NCBI RefSeq assembly: GCF_000004195.4
Contig: NC_030685.2
Location: 50,523,516-50,587,515 of the forward strand
Source of the DNA: Xenopus tropicalis
Lineage: Eukaryota; Chordata; Amphibia; Anura; Pipidae
Reading direction: 5' to 3'
Length of the DNA stretch: 64,000 bases
A program made the position numbers and the translations under genes. Positions 1 to 11,685 of the stretch are shown one piece after another (position 1 is the first letter of the stretch; each line of letters starts with the position of its first letter). Below the pieces are notes generated by a model that saw nothing but the letters and a program-made list of their open reading frames with translations, was not told the origin of the DNA and searched no databases.

Positions 1-261
1 TTTCTCTCCCAGTGTCTGCCTGTTGCTGAGATAGTCAGATTATGCCTTTTCTATCCTTTTTACTGAGCTTTAGTGGCTTAATAAACACCAAAATTTCTGC
101 CAGCTTCTAACACCATGTTTCCTGTGTTTCCTGAGGCCTTGCTTGCTTGTAACAACAAACTTTATTGAGACACAAACAGACAATATAGCAAACCTTATTA
201 ACTGTAGTGCTGGCCCAGACAGTAGATGGCAGCACATATTAAGATCTCTGTATATGTGAAC

Positions 262-350
262 ACTTTCCAGCTCATTAATATCCTTCTTAAGGACTGGAGC
301 CCAAAGCTGCACTGCATACTCAAGGTGAGGCCTCACCAGGGACAATGTAT
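262..350 (-). mobile_element. CR1/L2-like LINE reverse-transcriptase remnant
   Basis: The minus-strand translation contains LVRPHLEYAVQLWAP followed by KKDINELE. This is the signature found near the end of the reverse-transcriptase domain of CR1/L2-type non-LTR retrotransposons. The reading frame stays open for about 45 codons around it, but the flanks do not continue as LINE protein, so this is a short fossil. It lies in the adam23 intron after exon 6. The family call rests on the peptide only. Confidence 0.55.
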
Positions 351-433
351 TAGGTTTATTAGGTTTAAACCACATAGGGCTGATTCCTGATTTACGAGTA
401 AATGCAGGGCAAGAAATAGTAGCTTTTGGATGT

Positions 434-546
434 GTCAGCACCTGGAGCCAGTGCATTGCCCTGTGTGCAGGCACATGGAGCATTTTTTTGGGGCAGAATT
501 GGCTCAGTGTATCTGCATGTGGGCCAATGCAGTGGCTCCTGGTGCA
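434..546. repeat. Imperfect inverted repeat (fold-back fragment)
   Basis: An arm at about 434-470 pairs with 512-546: CACCTGGAGCCAGTGCATTG against the reverse complement of CAATGCAGTGGCTCCTGGTG. The word GTGCAGGCACATGG occurs twice (about 465 and 542). The same GTGCAGGCACA word recurs in the palindrome at 32.8-33.1 kb, so the two may be related fold-back elements. The rest of 1-1450 shows no gene or recognisable element beyond this and the LINE remnant. Confidence 0.4.
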
Positions 547-1451
547 GGCACATGGAAAGGCTGTTCAGAGTGTGGGGGCTGATTCTCAGTCTTCTATTTC
601 CATTATACAATGCTTACACAAAATGGTGATTTCGAAAACCCATGCCTTTAAATATGTAGAATTTTTAGTTTACCATAACTGTGTGCAAGCTATAAATTGC
701 ATAAATCGTTCAGTGGATCCCCTGCAACCGTGTAATACTTCCCAATAGGGTAAAAATTCTTTACCTTTGAGCAGTTTATGCCATAGCTGTAAGATTATGC
801 TTTTGATGTATACATTATATGTACCTCACTGGTGCACTACTATAATAAACACCTTCTATAAATAAACATCATGACATTCTATAAATAAACTATCATGAAT
901 TTTAATAGTAATGTACCAAAAGCTACTGTGGCCTACATACAGTATGTTCCTATAATTGCTGCATATTCTCCCACAGACCAACAAACATTTAGAAATAATT
1001 TGTGCAGCAGAAAATAAGTATAGCAACAAAGAAACAAATATGTATGCAGAGAAAACCCCACCTTTGATATTCATTTCACTTTTTATAAATCAAATAAAGA
1101 AATGTGAATATAAAATATAGGCTATTGCCACAACAGCTTAACAGTTTGGAGAATAAAAGCTTTATACTGTATACATCTGGCTGAGCAGAGGTTAGGAGCT
1201 ACAAAATGTTTGCTAAAATTATCCAAGCATGGAACACTTAGCACCATGATCTATGCGGTTGTCAATATGATTAATACCCAGAGCCTCAAAATGTGCACCA
1301 AAGAGGCTAAATGCAATGTGGCAATAACAAAGTTAATTTATTTATATTTTTTGCAAGTTTATATTTTCTGCAGACAATATCAAAATGAACACATACAGAT
1401 CATTGGTTCTGACAAAATATCATGGCAAATAGAAGCTGTTCAATTAATGTA

Positions 1452-2098
1452 CTAGTATGGCATCCAGAATTCTCTGCACCTGTCTTCCAGATAAAGGGTC
1501 TTTTTCTGTAATTTGGTTCTCCATACTTTGTCTGCTAGACAACCATTTAAATATTAAATAAACCTAATAAGATTGTTTTGCCTTAAATAGAAAACAAAAA
1601 CTGGAAGTTGTTGCTACTGTATGAAGATTTTTTATCCTGCCTTTTGATGTTCTCCATCTTCATCTAAATTCCTTCAGCTTAGGCTGCAAGAGAGGGGGTG
1701 TGTGGACTGTCTTACTCAGTGTACTAATTCTTCTGTTGTAATTTCAAGCAGTGAAATGCATGCGTAAATTACAAAGAACAAATAACACTGCCCACACGCC
1801 CCTCTCTCGCAACCTAAGCTTAAGGAATTTAGGCAAAGACAGAGAACTGTTAAAAGGCAGGCTAAAAAATTCTCTGTTCAAGGGCAACAAATGACTTCCG
1901 GTGCCCTATTGCCTTATTTGAAAAGACAGGAAGCAGAGTTTTAAAGTACATTTTGGAGAAGGGTAGAATAGATTTTTTACTTAAAAAAAAAATAGTGTTA
2001 CTGTTCCTTTAAAATAGAGTTTATAATTGATGGCCTTCCCATAATTCAAAGATATTTGGATAACAGGTTTTTGTATAATGGATCCCATACTTGTACTG
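1452..2098 (+). mobile_element. 'GGATAA' MITE split by a nested palindromic element
   Basis: The left half (about 1452-1600) and right half (about 2010-2098) match the two ends of a roughly 320-bp non-autonomous element. Its better copies in this window are at 9351-9680, 32018-32351, 34845-35150 and 57118-57437. Its ends read like 'caggtatgggacc...ttatccagaa' and 'ggataa...gatcccatacctgta'. The halves are separated by a different palindromic element, so this is an insertion within an insertion. Confidence 0.6.
1600..1912. mobile_element. Nested fold-back element, about 310 bp
   Basis: The two halves are imperfect inverted copies about a centre near 1755. CTTAGGCTGCAAGAGAGGGG on the left pairs with CCCCTCTCTCGCAACCTAAG on the right. 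Pairing continues outward through CTGCCTTTT/AAAAGGCAG to ACTGGAAGT/ACTTCCGGT near both ends. There is no ORF. It appears to have inserted into the surrounding GGATAA MITE. Confidence 0.6.
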
Positions 2099-2633
2099 GA
2101 TTTTTAGAACAAGCAACAAATTAAAAAAAAACTAAAATGGATTTATATTGATACTGGTATTATTATATTTTAGAATAGAATTCTTTTTCCCTAGCATCTG
2201 CTGTTTTGAGGGTACTTGGCACTTTTGTGGGACTTTAAAATGTACCTCGTGAATACTTATCTTTATGGCTGACACTTTAACAAGTCATGTCCCATAAGAG
2301 CCACTACTACCAAGCTGCCAAATTGCAAAGCTTTGTGTTTTTTTTATAAAATTATGAAAATTATACCTGTGTTCAACAAAATTCATGAGGGGCAGGAGGG
2401 GAAAGCATGTTGGTTTCCTGCCTTCTACCCAACCTCTAATTTGCTTTTCCTTAAGAAATGTAAAAGTAGCATCTCAACCCCATATATATTTGAGAAAGTA
2501 CACTTTGTGAAGAACTGAAAATAGGTAAATATGACTACTACAAACTATCAATACAATACTTTGTCCTCAAAGCATGCACGTTACAAAATCTTTGGTTCCA
2601 CATGTCTCAGTCTAGACATTTGTAGACACAGTA

Positions 2634-2944
2634 CAGAGCTGTCAACCTGACAGCTTTTTGACTTGGGGGAAATGCAATTTTCCCCGATAATGGGAAGTGA
2701 GGCCACAGATGTTACGCGTGCTTCCAGAAGGATGTCATGCATAAAATTGCAACTGAAGCCGAAAAATTCTACCTGCGCATGCGCAAATGCATCAAATGAC
2801 GTCACAGAATGCTTACTGAGCATGCACACTGAAATTCACTGCAAGACTTCATAAGAATGCTGCTGGGGGACAGGAGAATGGGGCAAAGCCTTCAAAATCA
2901 GGTAACTCCCGAAGAAATAGGGTGGGGGGGGTTGACAGCTCTGA
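2634..2944. mobile_element. Short inverted-terminal element (AGAGCTGTCAAC ends)
   Basis: The ends are inverted: AGAGCTGTCAACCTGACAG at the left and GGTTGACAGCTCTG at the right, about 310 bp apart, with no coding capacity. The interior holds TGCGCATGCGCA (near 2775), which is a perfect match to the NRF1 palindrome, and a CRE-like TGACGTCA. The 90-codon-scale ORFs here are in both strands of a repeat and are not genes. Confidence 0.45.
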
Positions 2945-3044
2945 CAGTGTAGTGTGGATAAGCATAAGGCATGCAGAGACCCCAAAACAGCTCATATCAT
3001 TTTTTTTTGCTTCATTTTACCTCACCTCAAAGCTTGCACAAATA

Positions 3045-3260
3045 TGTATTTTACTGGCCTGGCTGGTAAAAATGATTTTAATACCAATGTAATTAATAGG
3101 CAAAATAACTAAATATATATTGTATAATGGATTATTACATAAACTGGTTGGTAAAATTGATGCCTGGCCAGTAAAAATGATGCTTAATGCCAATGTTATT
3201 AATAGGGAAAATAGCTAAAAAATATAGGAAGGCCAATATTTTTTTTTCAAGAAAAGGTGG
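3045..3260. repeat. Tandemly repeated ~105-bp segment
   Basis: Two diverged direct copies share 'ccaatgt.attaatagg.aaaata.ctaaa' (about 3088-3112 and 3199-3225), preceded by 'ctgg.tggtaaaaatgat' words. The block ends in 'aggtggcaaccc'. It is intronic repeat DNA with no coding signal. Confidence 0.45.
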
Positions 3261-3345
3261 CAACCCTATTTGGAAGGTATGCTGACTGGCATTTGGTTCC
3301 TACATCAATAGATTTGTAATAAAGTACAGAAACTTGCCAACTTAC

Positions 3346-3409
3346 AGAACTGTGAGTTATATCCACTGGATGTATTGTGTAAGTATAGGTTCCATCATCG
3401 AACATTCCA
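3346..3409 (-). CDS. adam23: adam23 exon 6 (prodomain)
   Basis: A 64-nt internal exon on the minus strand. The acceptor TTTTTCAG lies just above 3409 and the donor GTAAGT just below 3346. The first base completes the CAT codon begun in exon 5, then 21 codons read GMFDDGTYTYTIHPVDITHSS, ending in phase 0. Vertebrate ADAM23 has GMFEDDTFVYMIEPLELVHDE at this point (from memory), directly after the CNGLH that ends the previous exon. This is part of the reprolysin-type propeptide. It is the last adam23 exon I can find. The next exon should lie beyond the left edge, because nothing in 1-3345 translates to the expected continuation. Confidence 0.88.
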
Positions 3410-3828
3410 CTGAAAAATCAAGAAATTAAAGTTATGTTACAGACACTAAATGCTAGCAAGTTATTTGTAAAAAGTCTATTTTTTTTTTTTTTGCTAAATG
3501 CTGCATATTTTTCAGCCAAAATGAAATTATTGGTTCCTATGTACTGCTTGATTTCATTTTATTTCCCCGATTTAGAAAAGGAAAAATATGCATATAGTTA
3601 CACAGTGTTTCTATATAGGTTACTGAGGTAAGTACAAAGAGGTAATTACACAAACAGTCTCCAAAAAGGTGCAAAGGAGCATCATATTTTTCTGACATTG
3701 TTCTACTTAAATGGGTTATGATGTAGTTTTACATTATTTGATTTTCATATTGGAGGCATGCTTTATTAAATCTGTTTAGCTTACTTACTGCACTATGCAA
3801 GCACAGAAAGGCATAATGCACCTGATAC

Positions 3829-3990
3829 TTGGGGCCACATGACACCTGTCATAAAAGGCTGGGGCCCATTCTGTGTCTGTTATTAAATGCTCTGGCCCAT
3901 GCTTTGCTTTTCATGAAATGATGGGGGCCACGCTGTGGCTGTCAAGAAATGATGGGTGCAAAGCTATGGCTGTCATGAAATGTTGGGATA
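3829..3990 (+). repeat. Degenerate ~31-bp tandem repeat, about five units
   Basis: Five diverged units of 30-32 bp start with 'ggggcc.a' and continue 'ctgtggctgtcatgaaatgatg'-like. Starts are near 3831, 3861, 3891, 3924 and 3955. This minisatellite lies within adam23 intron 5. No function is apparent. Confidence 0.55.
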
Positions 3991-4218
3991 CCAAAAGATG
4001 TGCATATCCATGTATGTTCTGCCACTCCACCCAGGCATAATTTGACCATGGAGCTGTGTTTACGCCTGTTTGTTTGGCTGCGGATCATACGGAAGTTTGC
4101 AAATTTACAGTCTGTTTGCAGGTTCTCCGTAATAATAATAACATCCTCAATCTGTACTGTTTTCATTGTAATTCCACCCCTTCTCTATAAAGATTCTCAT
4201 TCATCCAGGTCATGATAT

Positions 4219-4326
4219 ACAGTATCTAGAAGCATTAAGTTTTAAAACAACTAGACTTTTCTAAAAAAAAAAAAAAAAAAAAGCTCAGAAAAGTCCAGTT
4301 GTTTTAGACTTAATTCTACTAGATAC
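4219..4326. repeat. Hairpin with poly-A loop
   Basis: An arm with GTATCTAGAAGCATTAAG and AAACAACTAGACTTTT pairs with the downstream AAAAGTCCAGTTGTTTTAG and CTACTAGATAC. The loop contains an uninterrupted run of about 20 A. This is a small fold-back repeat in intron 5. Confidence 0.55.
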
Positions 4327-5496
4327 CAAATTCCACCTCTTGCTCCACTTGCTCTGGTTATCTCGTGTTTAAGTCTTTAAGGGGCAACTGGCTGCACAAT
4401 TTCAAAACCATCAGTGCTGCTCCATGTTTTGGATGGCAGGAAATCCATCCAGGTTGTTTTATGTGATTGCTACTCACTCAGGATAACCTTGGTGATAAAC
4501 AGCCCTGCACATTGGAAACAACTCTGTAAGGTGCTTCCCTGGAATCCAGAACACAAAGCAGTTCTGACTACAGCTGGCAGCCATCTAAAGTTTTGTACAT
4601 TGTGTAGCAAGTGGAGCTAAGCGGGGGAATCGCAGGTAGATGATTGTGTTTTTTATGAAAATGGGAAAGAGAAAGCATTTTGAAGACTTTGGTAAATGTA
4701 TTTTAATTATATATTTTTTTATGCTTCCAATGTATTTTCTGTAAAATAAGCATATTGACTTCCTTTGAGGTCACAGGTCTTGCTTATCAAGCATTTTTTT
4801 TTAAAGCATTTAACATGCTGATCTGTCAAAAACTATTAAAAGAAAATACTTCTCATCTACAGTGAACTGCTATTTCACATGGCATAAAATACAGTCCCAT
4901 TATGCAATTTCATTATAATACATTATCGAAATCCTAAATATATATATTTTTTTATTTTGTAAGTATCCTTGCTCAATTAACACCCTTCAATTTAAGAGAA
5001 CCCTTTTTTAAATTCTGCTGTGTTCTCCTAGGATGCAGTCATCTTAGTGTTTAGTTTGCATTATAGAGCAATGACTATGTCAATATTACTGTATATGCAG
5101 AAATGGCAGTTTATTCCACTAGCATTAGGCATTTTAATATAGACCATTTGTAGCTATGCACCTTCCATGGAGTGTTTTCTTATTAAGTCAGTGTTAGACA
5201 GTTCCACAAATTAGCATGAAAGCTAAATCCAACAGATGTCACTATTGACCATGAAAATATCAATCTGAACTACTAATAGTTTTTCATGTCAGCAATGCAG
5301 TAATACAATTAGAGCTAGTTACAAGAAAGAGGCGAGGAATCATTGTCAATTTTTGAGTAAGGGTGCACAGTGTCAAAAACATGTGCTAATCACCATGTTA
5401 TTCCCACTTGTCCTGTGTCCAGCAACTGAAGATGCAGGTCTGTCAAATTGGAATTGTTCTAAATTATGAGCAATAAAGCAAACAAGCATATATCTC

Positions 5497-5765
5497 CAGG
5501 GTCGGACTGGGACACTGGGAAAAATCCCGGTGGACCCCGGCTCTAGTGGGCCCCGGCGGCCCAGACCCGACCTTTGCCGGCGCTCCCCCTCCCGATCACT
5601 CCTCCCCTGACGCGTCAAATTTATGCGCTTGGGGGAGGACGCCGGGTGGGGGTTAGGGGGGCCCCTGCAGGGGGTAGGGGACGCGCCTGGCTGGGGGCAC
5701 CTGCAGGGCCCTTGGGATGGGAGCCCCGTGGACCCTTCACCCCCAAGTCCGACCCTGTATGTCTC
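5497..5765. repeat. GC-rich 'GGTCGGACTGGG' repeat
   Basis: A GC-rich block that begins CAGGGTCGGACTGGGACACT and ends CCCAAGTCCGACCCTGTAT, so its ends are inverted relative to each other. Related blocks in the window are at 32435-32592, 47225-47460 and 50670-50785. Sharp GC contrast with AT-rich flanks and the absence of a shared long frame argue for a dispersed repeat, not an exon or CpG-island promoter. Confidence 0.5.
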
Positions 5766-5814
5766 ACTGGTTTCTAGGGGCTACTGTTTAAGCGAGGGGC
5801 AGAACTGACTTTGA

Positions 5815-6430
5815 TATTGTAGGGGACTGGTAAACTATGTCCCTTTTCTACTGGCAGGCCCCTAGTTATTTAGACCCCTACAGGGGGTCCTTAAGATAGA
5901 TGGAAAGTTAGTCCCTTTTTGTGGGTCAAAGCATGACCCCTATAGTTCAGCAGTTTAGCCATAAGGCTTGGCAGCCATGTGGATGGGGTCCATTTTGTTA
6001 GAGATCTCAACCTGTTAGAGATCTCCAAGGTTGGCCCAGACAGATCAGGCACATTATATTGTTGGTTGCACTAAGTGTGACAGATAGTAAGCATCTCTGG
6101 CTCTGACAAGGATCATAGAGGGATTATTATCCCCAGTGTACAGTTGCCCAGAGTAGGGTCTTTAGTGTACAGACTCATGGCTAAATAGTGAATTGCCTGG
6201 GTTCCACAGGGGAGAAGTGTAACCTAAAAGCTAGGAGTAACCCATTGTTGCCCCACAAGGATAGAGTCAATGCGACCAAGTACTGTGAGTATAAGCCTCA
6301 CCTGTGATATGCAAAAGACCTGCATTGAAATTTGTTAATAATCATATGTGGATCTATTCAATAAATTAGTTCCTGTTTAAGTTCAAGAACCTCTGGCAGC
6401 CATTCTTATTGTGAGTTACAATTGCACAAC
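5815..6430 (+). other. Unclassified segment, weakly LTR-like
   Basis: The segment begins TGTAGGGGACTGG, has several internal short direct repeats (GTTAGAGATCTC twice, near 5998 and 6016) and carries AATAAA near 6360, followed by a T-rich stretch and GTGAGTTACA. That order resembles an LTR. I could not find a matching target duplication, a second LTR or a primer-binding site, so the assignment is tentative. Confidence 0.2.
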
Positions 6431-7681
6431 ACCTTGGCCTCCGACCTATGCGAGGGCTCATGCCTATGAGAAAAAGTCTCATACTGGGTAAAGTTTGGTG
6501 TATGGTTTGCAAGTACCTAATGTACCATAAGCTTACAATATTATGGGAAAAATTCACTTGAAAAGTAGGATTGCCTTATGGCATGGTTTATTAAAAGTAG
6601 CTGACAAAAGAATTAACCGGTAACAGAGCTATATGATCTGCATCCTAGATTTGCTTAAATGATATGTGTTTAGGGATTCAGTTTACTAATCCCAGCACAT
6701 TATTTTTTATTTTAGTTTCTTTTTAAATATGGTAAAAATATCTGCCTTATCTGCAACTCTTGTATTTGCTTATAGAGAGAGGTTGGAATTATTTGGTCTT
6801 TGTGTTTTAAAGCTAGTTTTATGTTAAGCCTTTTTTGTGCAAACACAAAACACGGTTGCTTTCTATAGAGGCTCAGGTGTATAGTAAATGTATAACAAAT
6901 TAAATCTCCATAGTTTTGCTTTAAAAAATGCATGCTATGTATTTGCATTTCAGTAAATGGAAAACAACAGCAATCAATGTCATGAGTCCATTATTCCGCA
7001 GCAAGAAAACTGAATCAGCCAGTATTCTCCAGCTTCCTTAGCTTTCAAGGCTGAATTATTAAAGGTGCCTGGGGACACTTAAGTTGTATTAACTCATGAG
7101 ATGCCTTTTCTGATTTTCTACAACTCAGGCAGGGTACTCTTAAAGCTACCTTACTACAAAGCCTTAAATGAAATATTTTTGTTAATAATTTAACGGTCTG
7201 GTTTCCATGCTAAGTGAAAATGCTGACTATAACGTATTAGAGTGAACTGGTGATATTACAATATGCATCTATCACTGCATCATTCTTATTATTGCTCATT
7301 GACTAGTCACAGTATCAGAAATTAAATTAAACATTTGAATTTCCTTTCTGTCTTTCAAGACCTTTGGAACTATTTTCTTGATTGGCCTATTTAGCTAGTT
7401 TTTCCACTGGGTTAATTTTGCATAACAGTGTAGTACACCATAATTCTAAACAGTATTACAATGCTTTAACAAACGTGATGACAAATTACCCAAACTACAT
7501 GCTTCAAGTCATAAGGGAATAATTGTTCCCACAACATATAGTGCATTCAAGGCCATCTGATGGCTGCAGATGTTCAAAGCTTAATGGAAGAATGCAATTA
7601 TTTAAATGCTAAATACACACTGGGAAACACAACATCCTTGGAACTAAACAGTGGTAAATTATTAGGTCCATATTCTCTTAC

Positions 7682-7764
7682 TGTAAACCATTGCATGTGG
7701 ATATAGCCACTCTTGAGTTGTTGACCCCTCTGATGCTTCCATGGTAGTAGCAATGTTCTCCTCC
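7682..7764 (-). CDS. adam23: adam23 exon 5 (prodomain)
   Basis: An 83-nt minus-strand exon. The acceptor reads TTTGTTCTGCAG just above 7764 and the donor GTAAGA just below 7682. Starting in phase 0 it encodes [13 protein letters not shown], then [14 protein letters not shown], then two bases (CA) that are completed to CAT (His) by exon 6. The [13 protein letters not shown] and CNGLH words are near-invariant in ADAM23 and its relatives. They belong to the propeptide, including the conserved HCYYHG cysteine segment. Phase, length and order fit exons 4 and 6 exactly. Confidence 0.95.
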
Positions 7765-8103
7765 CTGCAGAACAAACAACAATAGTTTGAACACTCTAAA
7801 AAATAAAACAGATCTGGCCTTACAATATTTTAAACCTAAAGATAGAAATACTACAGTAATACAACCAACTGCACCATAAGGAAGGTTTGCCATTTTAATT
7901 TAAAAAATACCATTTTAATATTCGGCTGTTTATAAATGAGAGGTCATCTTTAAACAATAATGCAAATATTTCACTGCTCAATAAAATCTGATTTTTATGG
8001 TATTGTGGGTGCTGTCCCTGGTTTGGCCTTGCACAACATGTATAGAGCCCAGAGCAGATGTGAACTCCAGGCCCTTCCCTAAGACAACTGTACTTAAACC
8101 TTT

Positions 8104-8690
8104 ACATACTAGGGGGTTGATTTACTAAGACACGAATTCGAATCCGAATTGGAAAAATTCCGATTGGAAAACGAACATTTTGCGACTTTTTCGTATTTTT
8201 TGCGATTTTTTTCGGCGCCTTTACGACTTTTCGGAAATTATCGCGACTTTTTCGTTACCAATACGATTTGCCCGAAAAAACGCGAGTTTTTCGTAGCCAT
8301 TACGACTTGCACGAAAAAACGCGAGTTTTTCGTAGCCATTCTGAAAGTTGTGCAAAATCTGGCGATTTTTCGGAGCGTTAAAACTTGCGCGAAAAGTCGC
8401 GCCTTTTTCGTAACGGTAAAACTTAAAAGGCGCGACGTTTCGCGCAAGTTTTAACTCTACGAAAAAATCGCGACTTTTCGCGCAAGTTTTAACGCTATGA
8501 AAAAATTGCCAGATTTTGCGCAACTTTCGGAATGGCTACGAAAAACTCGCATTTTTTCGCACAAATCATATTGGTAACAAAAAATCGTGATAATTTCCGA
8601 AAAAATCGCAAAATACCAATCATTACGAAAAAAACGCAATCGGACGCATTTGGCCCGTTCGTGGGTTAGTAAATGTGCCCCTTGGTATGT
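8104..8690. mobile_element. CG-rich fold-back MITE
   Basis: The ends are inverted: 'gggggttgatttactaa' at the left (8112-8128) against 'ttagtaaatgtgcccc' at the right. Weaker pairing continues outward through ACATACTA/TTGGTATGT. The interior is built of repeated 'cgcgacttttcg', 'aaaaaacgcgagtttttcg' and their complements, so long ORFs of about 100 codons arise on both strands. They are composition artefacts. It is non-autonomous. The interior resembles the elements at 17012-17496 and 13919-14306, which suggests one superfamily. Confidence 0.75.
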
Positions 8691-9350
8691 CATATTAAAT
8701 AGAGGCTTCCAACCATAACCCTTTTCTTCTAATAAGGATAACCAGTTTTAACATACAGTAATTACATATTTAGAAAGTGTTGTTTTATACCTCCCAACAT
8801 TTATAATTTTTTTAAAGAATTTAGACCAAGCCCTTAATCCACCCTGCTCATGCCCAATTATGTCAGACACTCTCCTGATCCACTAAAGCCATGCCCACTT
8901 TCCTGTAAGCCCACTCCTTTGGGGTTTCTGTGTCTTGCCTAAAAAGGACATATTATGAGATATGCCTTATCCCTAGTAGAACTCCTGGTACTGTATTTTT
9001 CTTTAAGAGGAACATGGTATGCAATGATTTTGCCAACTTGCCATATAGCTGTAGCTCTTTATGCATGGCAAAGCAATATAGAACTCTAGTATAATGATCA
9101 CTAATATGGTTGTTGCACAACTTAAGATGCTTATGCGGAACTGTAGCTAGAGTCAGCTCCACTGGTGGATAATTTTCCTCTGCTAGATGAATAGCACCAC
9201 AGAATCCCTACTACATATGTGCCATATTTTAGTCTGTCTTTAGATTTAGGCTCAGGGTCTCTGGCCCATAAATTCCTTGTGATGTTTTGGAAGCCATTAC
9301 ATTTAATATTGAATATTTATTTTCCATTTGTATAATTATATATATTAAAA

Positions 9351-9680
9351 GGTTAGTTCAGGTATAGGACCTGTTATCCAGAATGCTCGGGACCAAGGGT
9401 ATTCTGGATAAGGGGTCTTTCCATAATTTGGATCTCCATACCTTAAGACTGCTAAGAAATCAATAAAACATTAATTAAACCTAATAGGATTATTTTGCAT
9501 TCAGTAAGAATTAATTATATCTTAGTTGGGATCAAGTACAAAGCACTGTTTTATTTTTATAGAGAAAAAGTAAATCAGTTTTAAAAATCTGAATTATTTG
9601 ATTAAAAGACAGGCTTTCCGTAATTCGGAGCTTTCTGGATATCGGGTTTCCGGATAAGGGATCCCATACCTATATTATCA
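9351..9680 (+). mobile_element. 'GGATAA' MITE, near full length
   Basis: This is the best plus-orientation copy of a ~320-bp family. It starts CAGGTATAGGACCTGTTATC and ends GGATAAGGGATCCCATACCT, with 'cttagttgggatcaagtaca' in the middle. Both termini carry related words in opposite orientation, as expected for a DNA-transposon derivative. There is no ORF. Confidence 0.75.
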
Positions 9681-11240
9681 ATAAATGGAAAAGCACCATA
9701 TACAGGTATGTAAAATATAAATGTATTTTTAAAAAACTGTGAACTCTGATACAGTTCTTAGCACAATACAAGTCCCTAAAATGGAAAACTGCACTGGTTA
9801 AAACACTGTACAAAAAGCACTTAACAGCACTTGTGTCTTGCTGCCAGGTGCCTGCTGAATCTTGCATTGTGCATGAGGTTAAAAGAACAGTTTGCAGAAT
9901 GCTCAGGCACAAGGAAACCCTCTAACTTGCCATAAAGGAAAACATTAAATATATGGCATTTCCTTCCACCTGTGATTATCATAATTGCTTTTATTGTTCT
10001 TAAAAGAGAAAGAGAGCACTTGAAACTACAGAGCCAAGATTGCTAATTGCGCTCATTATAAGTGAATTAAGACTTTCATTGAACTACTGAAGACAGTGAG
10101 GTTCACTCTAGAAATGAAAAAAGCTTTTACACAACCTCAATGGACCCAGCTAATATCTTAGATGGCTTTGGTTAGTGGGCATTTGGCTGGTATAAGAAAT
10201 GCGTTATTGTAAATATTATTCTAACTGGAAATGATTTTCAAAGGGAGCAAAATGTATTGAATGGGAACATGACAAAAAACAGAGAGAATAGTTAATTGAG
10301 AATTAATCAGAGCTTTCTATATCTTGTCTACTGTCACACTTGCTGTTGCTATGAATCTAATACCTCCAAGTATAATAAACCCAAGTAATAAATTTCAAGG
10401 TCTTAGTTTTAAAACAGTCTTGGTCCATTAATGCACTGAATACACAATTTTAAGATTTGGCTGAATACGGACTCCAAACTGAATATGAATTCTAATTGGC
10501 ATATGCTAATTTGAAAAACTGCAGAAAAAAATCCACCCCCTCTACACACACACTTATTTTCTTATCCATCTAAAACCAAAGAAACCTCTTTAGAAGAAGC
10601 AGATTTTGCAATTTGCTTGGGGTTGCATTGCATGGCCCCTGGGAGATCATAACATATGCTTAAAATGTCACATAAAGGGGACAGACTATTGATCACAGCT
10701 GCAGCAGTTACTTTATAATCACCACAGTGGCTGTCTGGGGGCTCCCAGAGGCTACACAGTGCAAGGCTCTACAAACTGCTGACTAGATGATTCATGAGCA
10801 AAATAGGTACACGTTTTAGTGCAACCCGATTGTTTCAAAGGAAAACAGCCGGGGCATCTTTGTTGCAAGTTTCTCTAGGAGAAGGTCTCTGGCAGTTACA
10901 GCAGGCACAATCTCCTCAACACAGGTTACTTACAGTAGGTAATGCAGAATGACTGAGAGACATTTACACATAATCTTCCTCTTAGACTCCTGATTCAGCA
11001 ACTGCAATGCTTGTGCTTTATTTAGCAACTCTGCAGTTTGGCAGCAAAATACTGTGACACAATGTACCAAATTTCATACACTTGTTCTTATCACTGTTTT
11101 ATAGGAAAGATGAATGAGAAAATATTTGCAAAGTGTGATATAGCTTCAGAGGGAGTATCATAGCAACATTTTAGGACTAATTATCTTAATTTAATATGAA
11201 CTTTTAAAAATAACAAACCTAGTAGAATAATCATTATTGG

Positions 11241-11559
11241 TTAAAGGGGTTGTTTACTTATCAATTCACTTTTAGTATGATGTAGAGAGTGCTATTTGGA
11301 GCAGCTCAGTTTGGAATTTCAGAGGCTATCTGGATGCTAGGGTCCAGTTTAATCTAGCAACTAGGCAGTGGTCTGAATAAAGAAAAGTAATACAAATTAA
11401 TAATAATAAAATTGTAGCCTCACACAGCAAACGTTGGCTGCTAGAAAGAGTCAATACGGAACTATACAAAATAAAAATTAAAGACCATTAAAAAAGTTGC
11501 TAAATATAGGCCATTATATAACATACTAAAAGTTAACCTGAAGGTGAACCACCCCTTAA
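11241..11559. mobile_element. TTAA-flanked MITE
   Basis: It starts TTAAAGGGGTTGTTTACTTA and ends GGTGAACCACCCCTTAA, with AACTTTTAGTATG-type words near both ends in inverted orientation. TTAA at each border is the target-duplication type of piggyBac-like transposons. It has no coding capacity and lies 127 bp downstream (in gene direction) of exon 4. A fragment of a similar repeat may lie at 30480-30652. Confidence 0.65.
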
Positions 11560-11685
11560 AGGAGTATTAGAATTGCATGCTATATCTTTGTGAAATGTGT
11601 TAGAGTGGCAGATATAATAACAAATAAATATAAACTGAAACAACCAGTGTGTTCCCATACTTGTGAATGATTTGAATGGCATTAC

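Larger units (their letters stand above)
3410..7681 (-). other. adam23: adam23 intron 5 (repeat content listed separately)
   Basis: An intron of 4,272 bp between exons 5 and 6. It holds the ~31-bp tandem repeat at 3829-3990, a hairpin at 4219-4326, a GC-rich repeat at 5497-5765 and an unclassified segment at 5815-6430. The stretches 4330-5490 and 6435-7680 are AT-rich, and I see no exon, RNA gene or recognisable element in them. Confidence 0.8.
7765..11685 (-). other. adam23: adam23 intron 4
   Basis: An intron of 3,921 bp. It carries the CG-rich fold-back MITE at 8104-8690, a GGATAA MITE at 9351-9680 and a TTAA-flanked element at 11241-11559. The gaps 8691-9350 and 9681-11240 are AT-rich, with no exon or RNA gene visible. 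A short decayed stretch near 10440-10530 resembles ends of other fold-back repeats. Confidence 0.8.

Noticed and set aside
1..3345. Search for the next adam23 exon (after exon 6)
   Set aside because: No minus-strand segment with splice borders translates to the expected continuation of the prodomain, so it is assumed to lie beyond the window.
5815..6430. Full endogenous retrovirus or LTR retrotransposon
   Set aside because: Only a weakly LTR-like segment is present, with no second LTR, primer-binding site, polyprotein or target duplication.
8125..8160. tRNA-like 'TTCGAATCC' word
   Set aside because: It is part of a MITE end. There is no A box, acceptor stem or cloverleaf around it.
8149..8523. 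~100-codon ORFs on both strands
   Set aside because: They come from the repeated 'cgcgacttttcg' words in a fold-back MITE, and the same peptide pattern is read on both strands.
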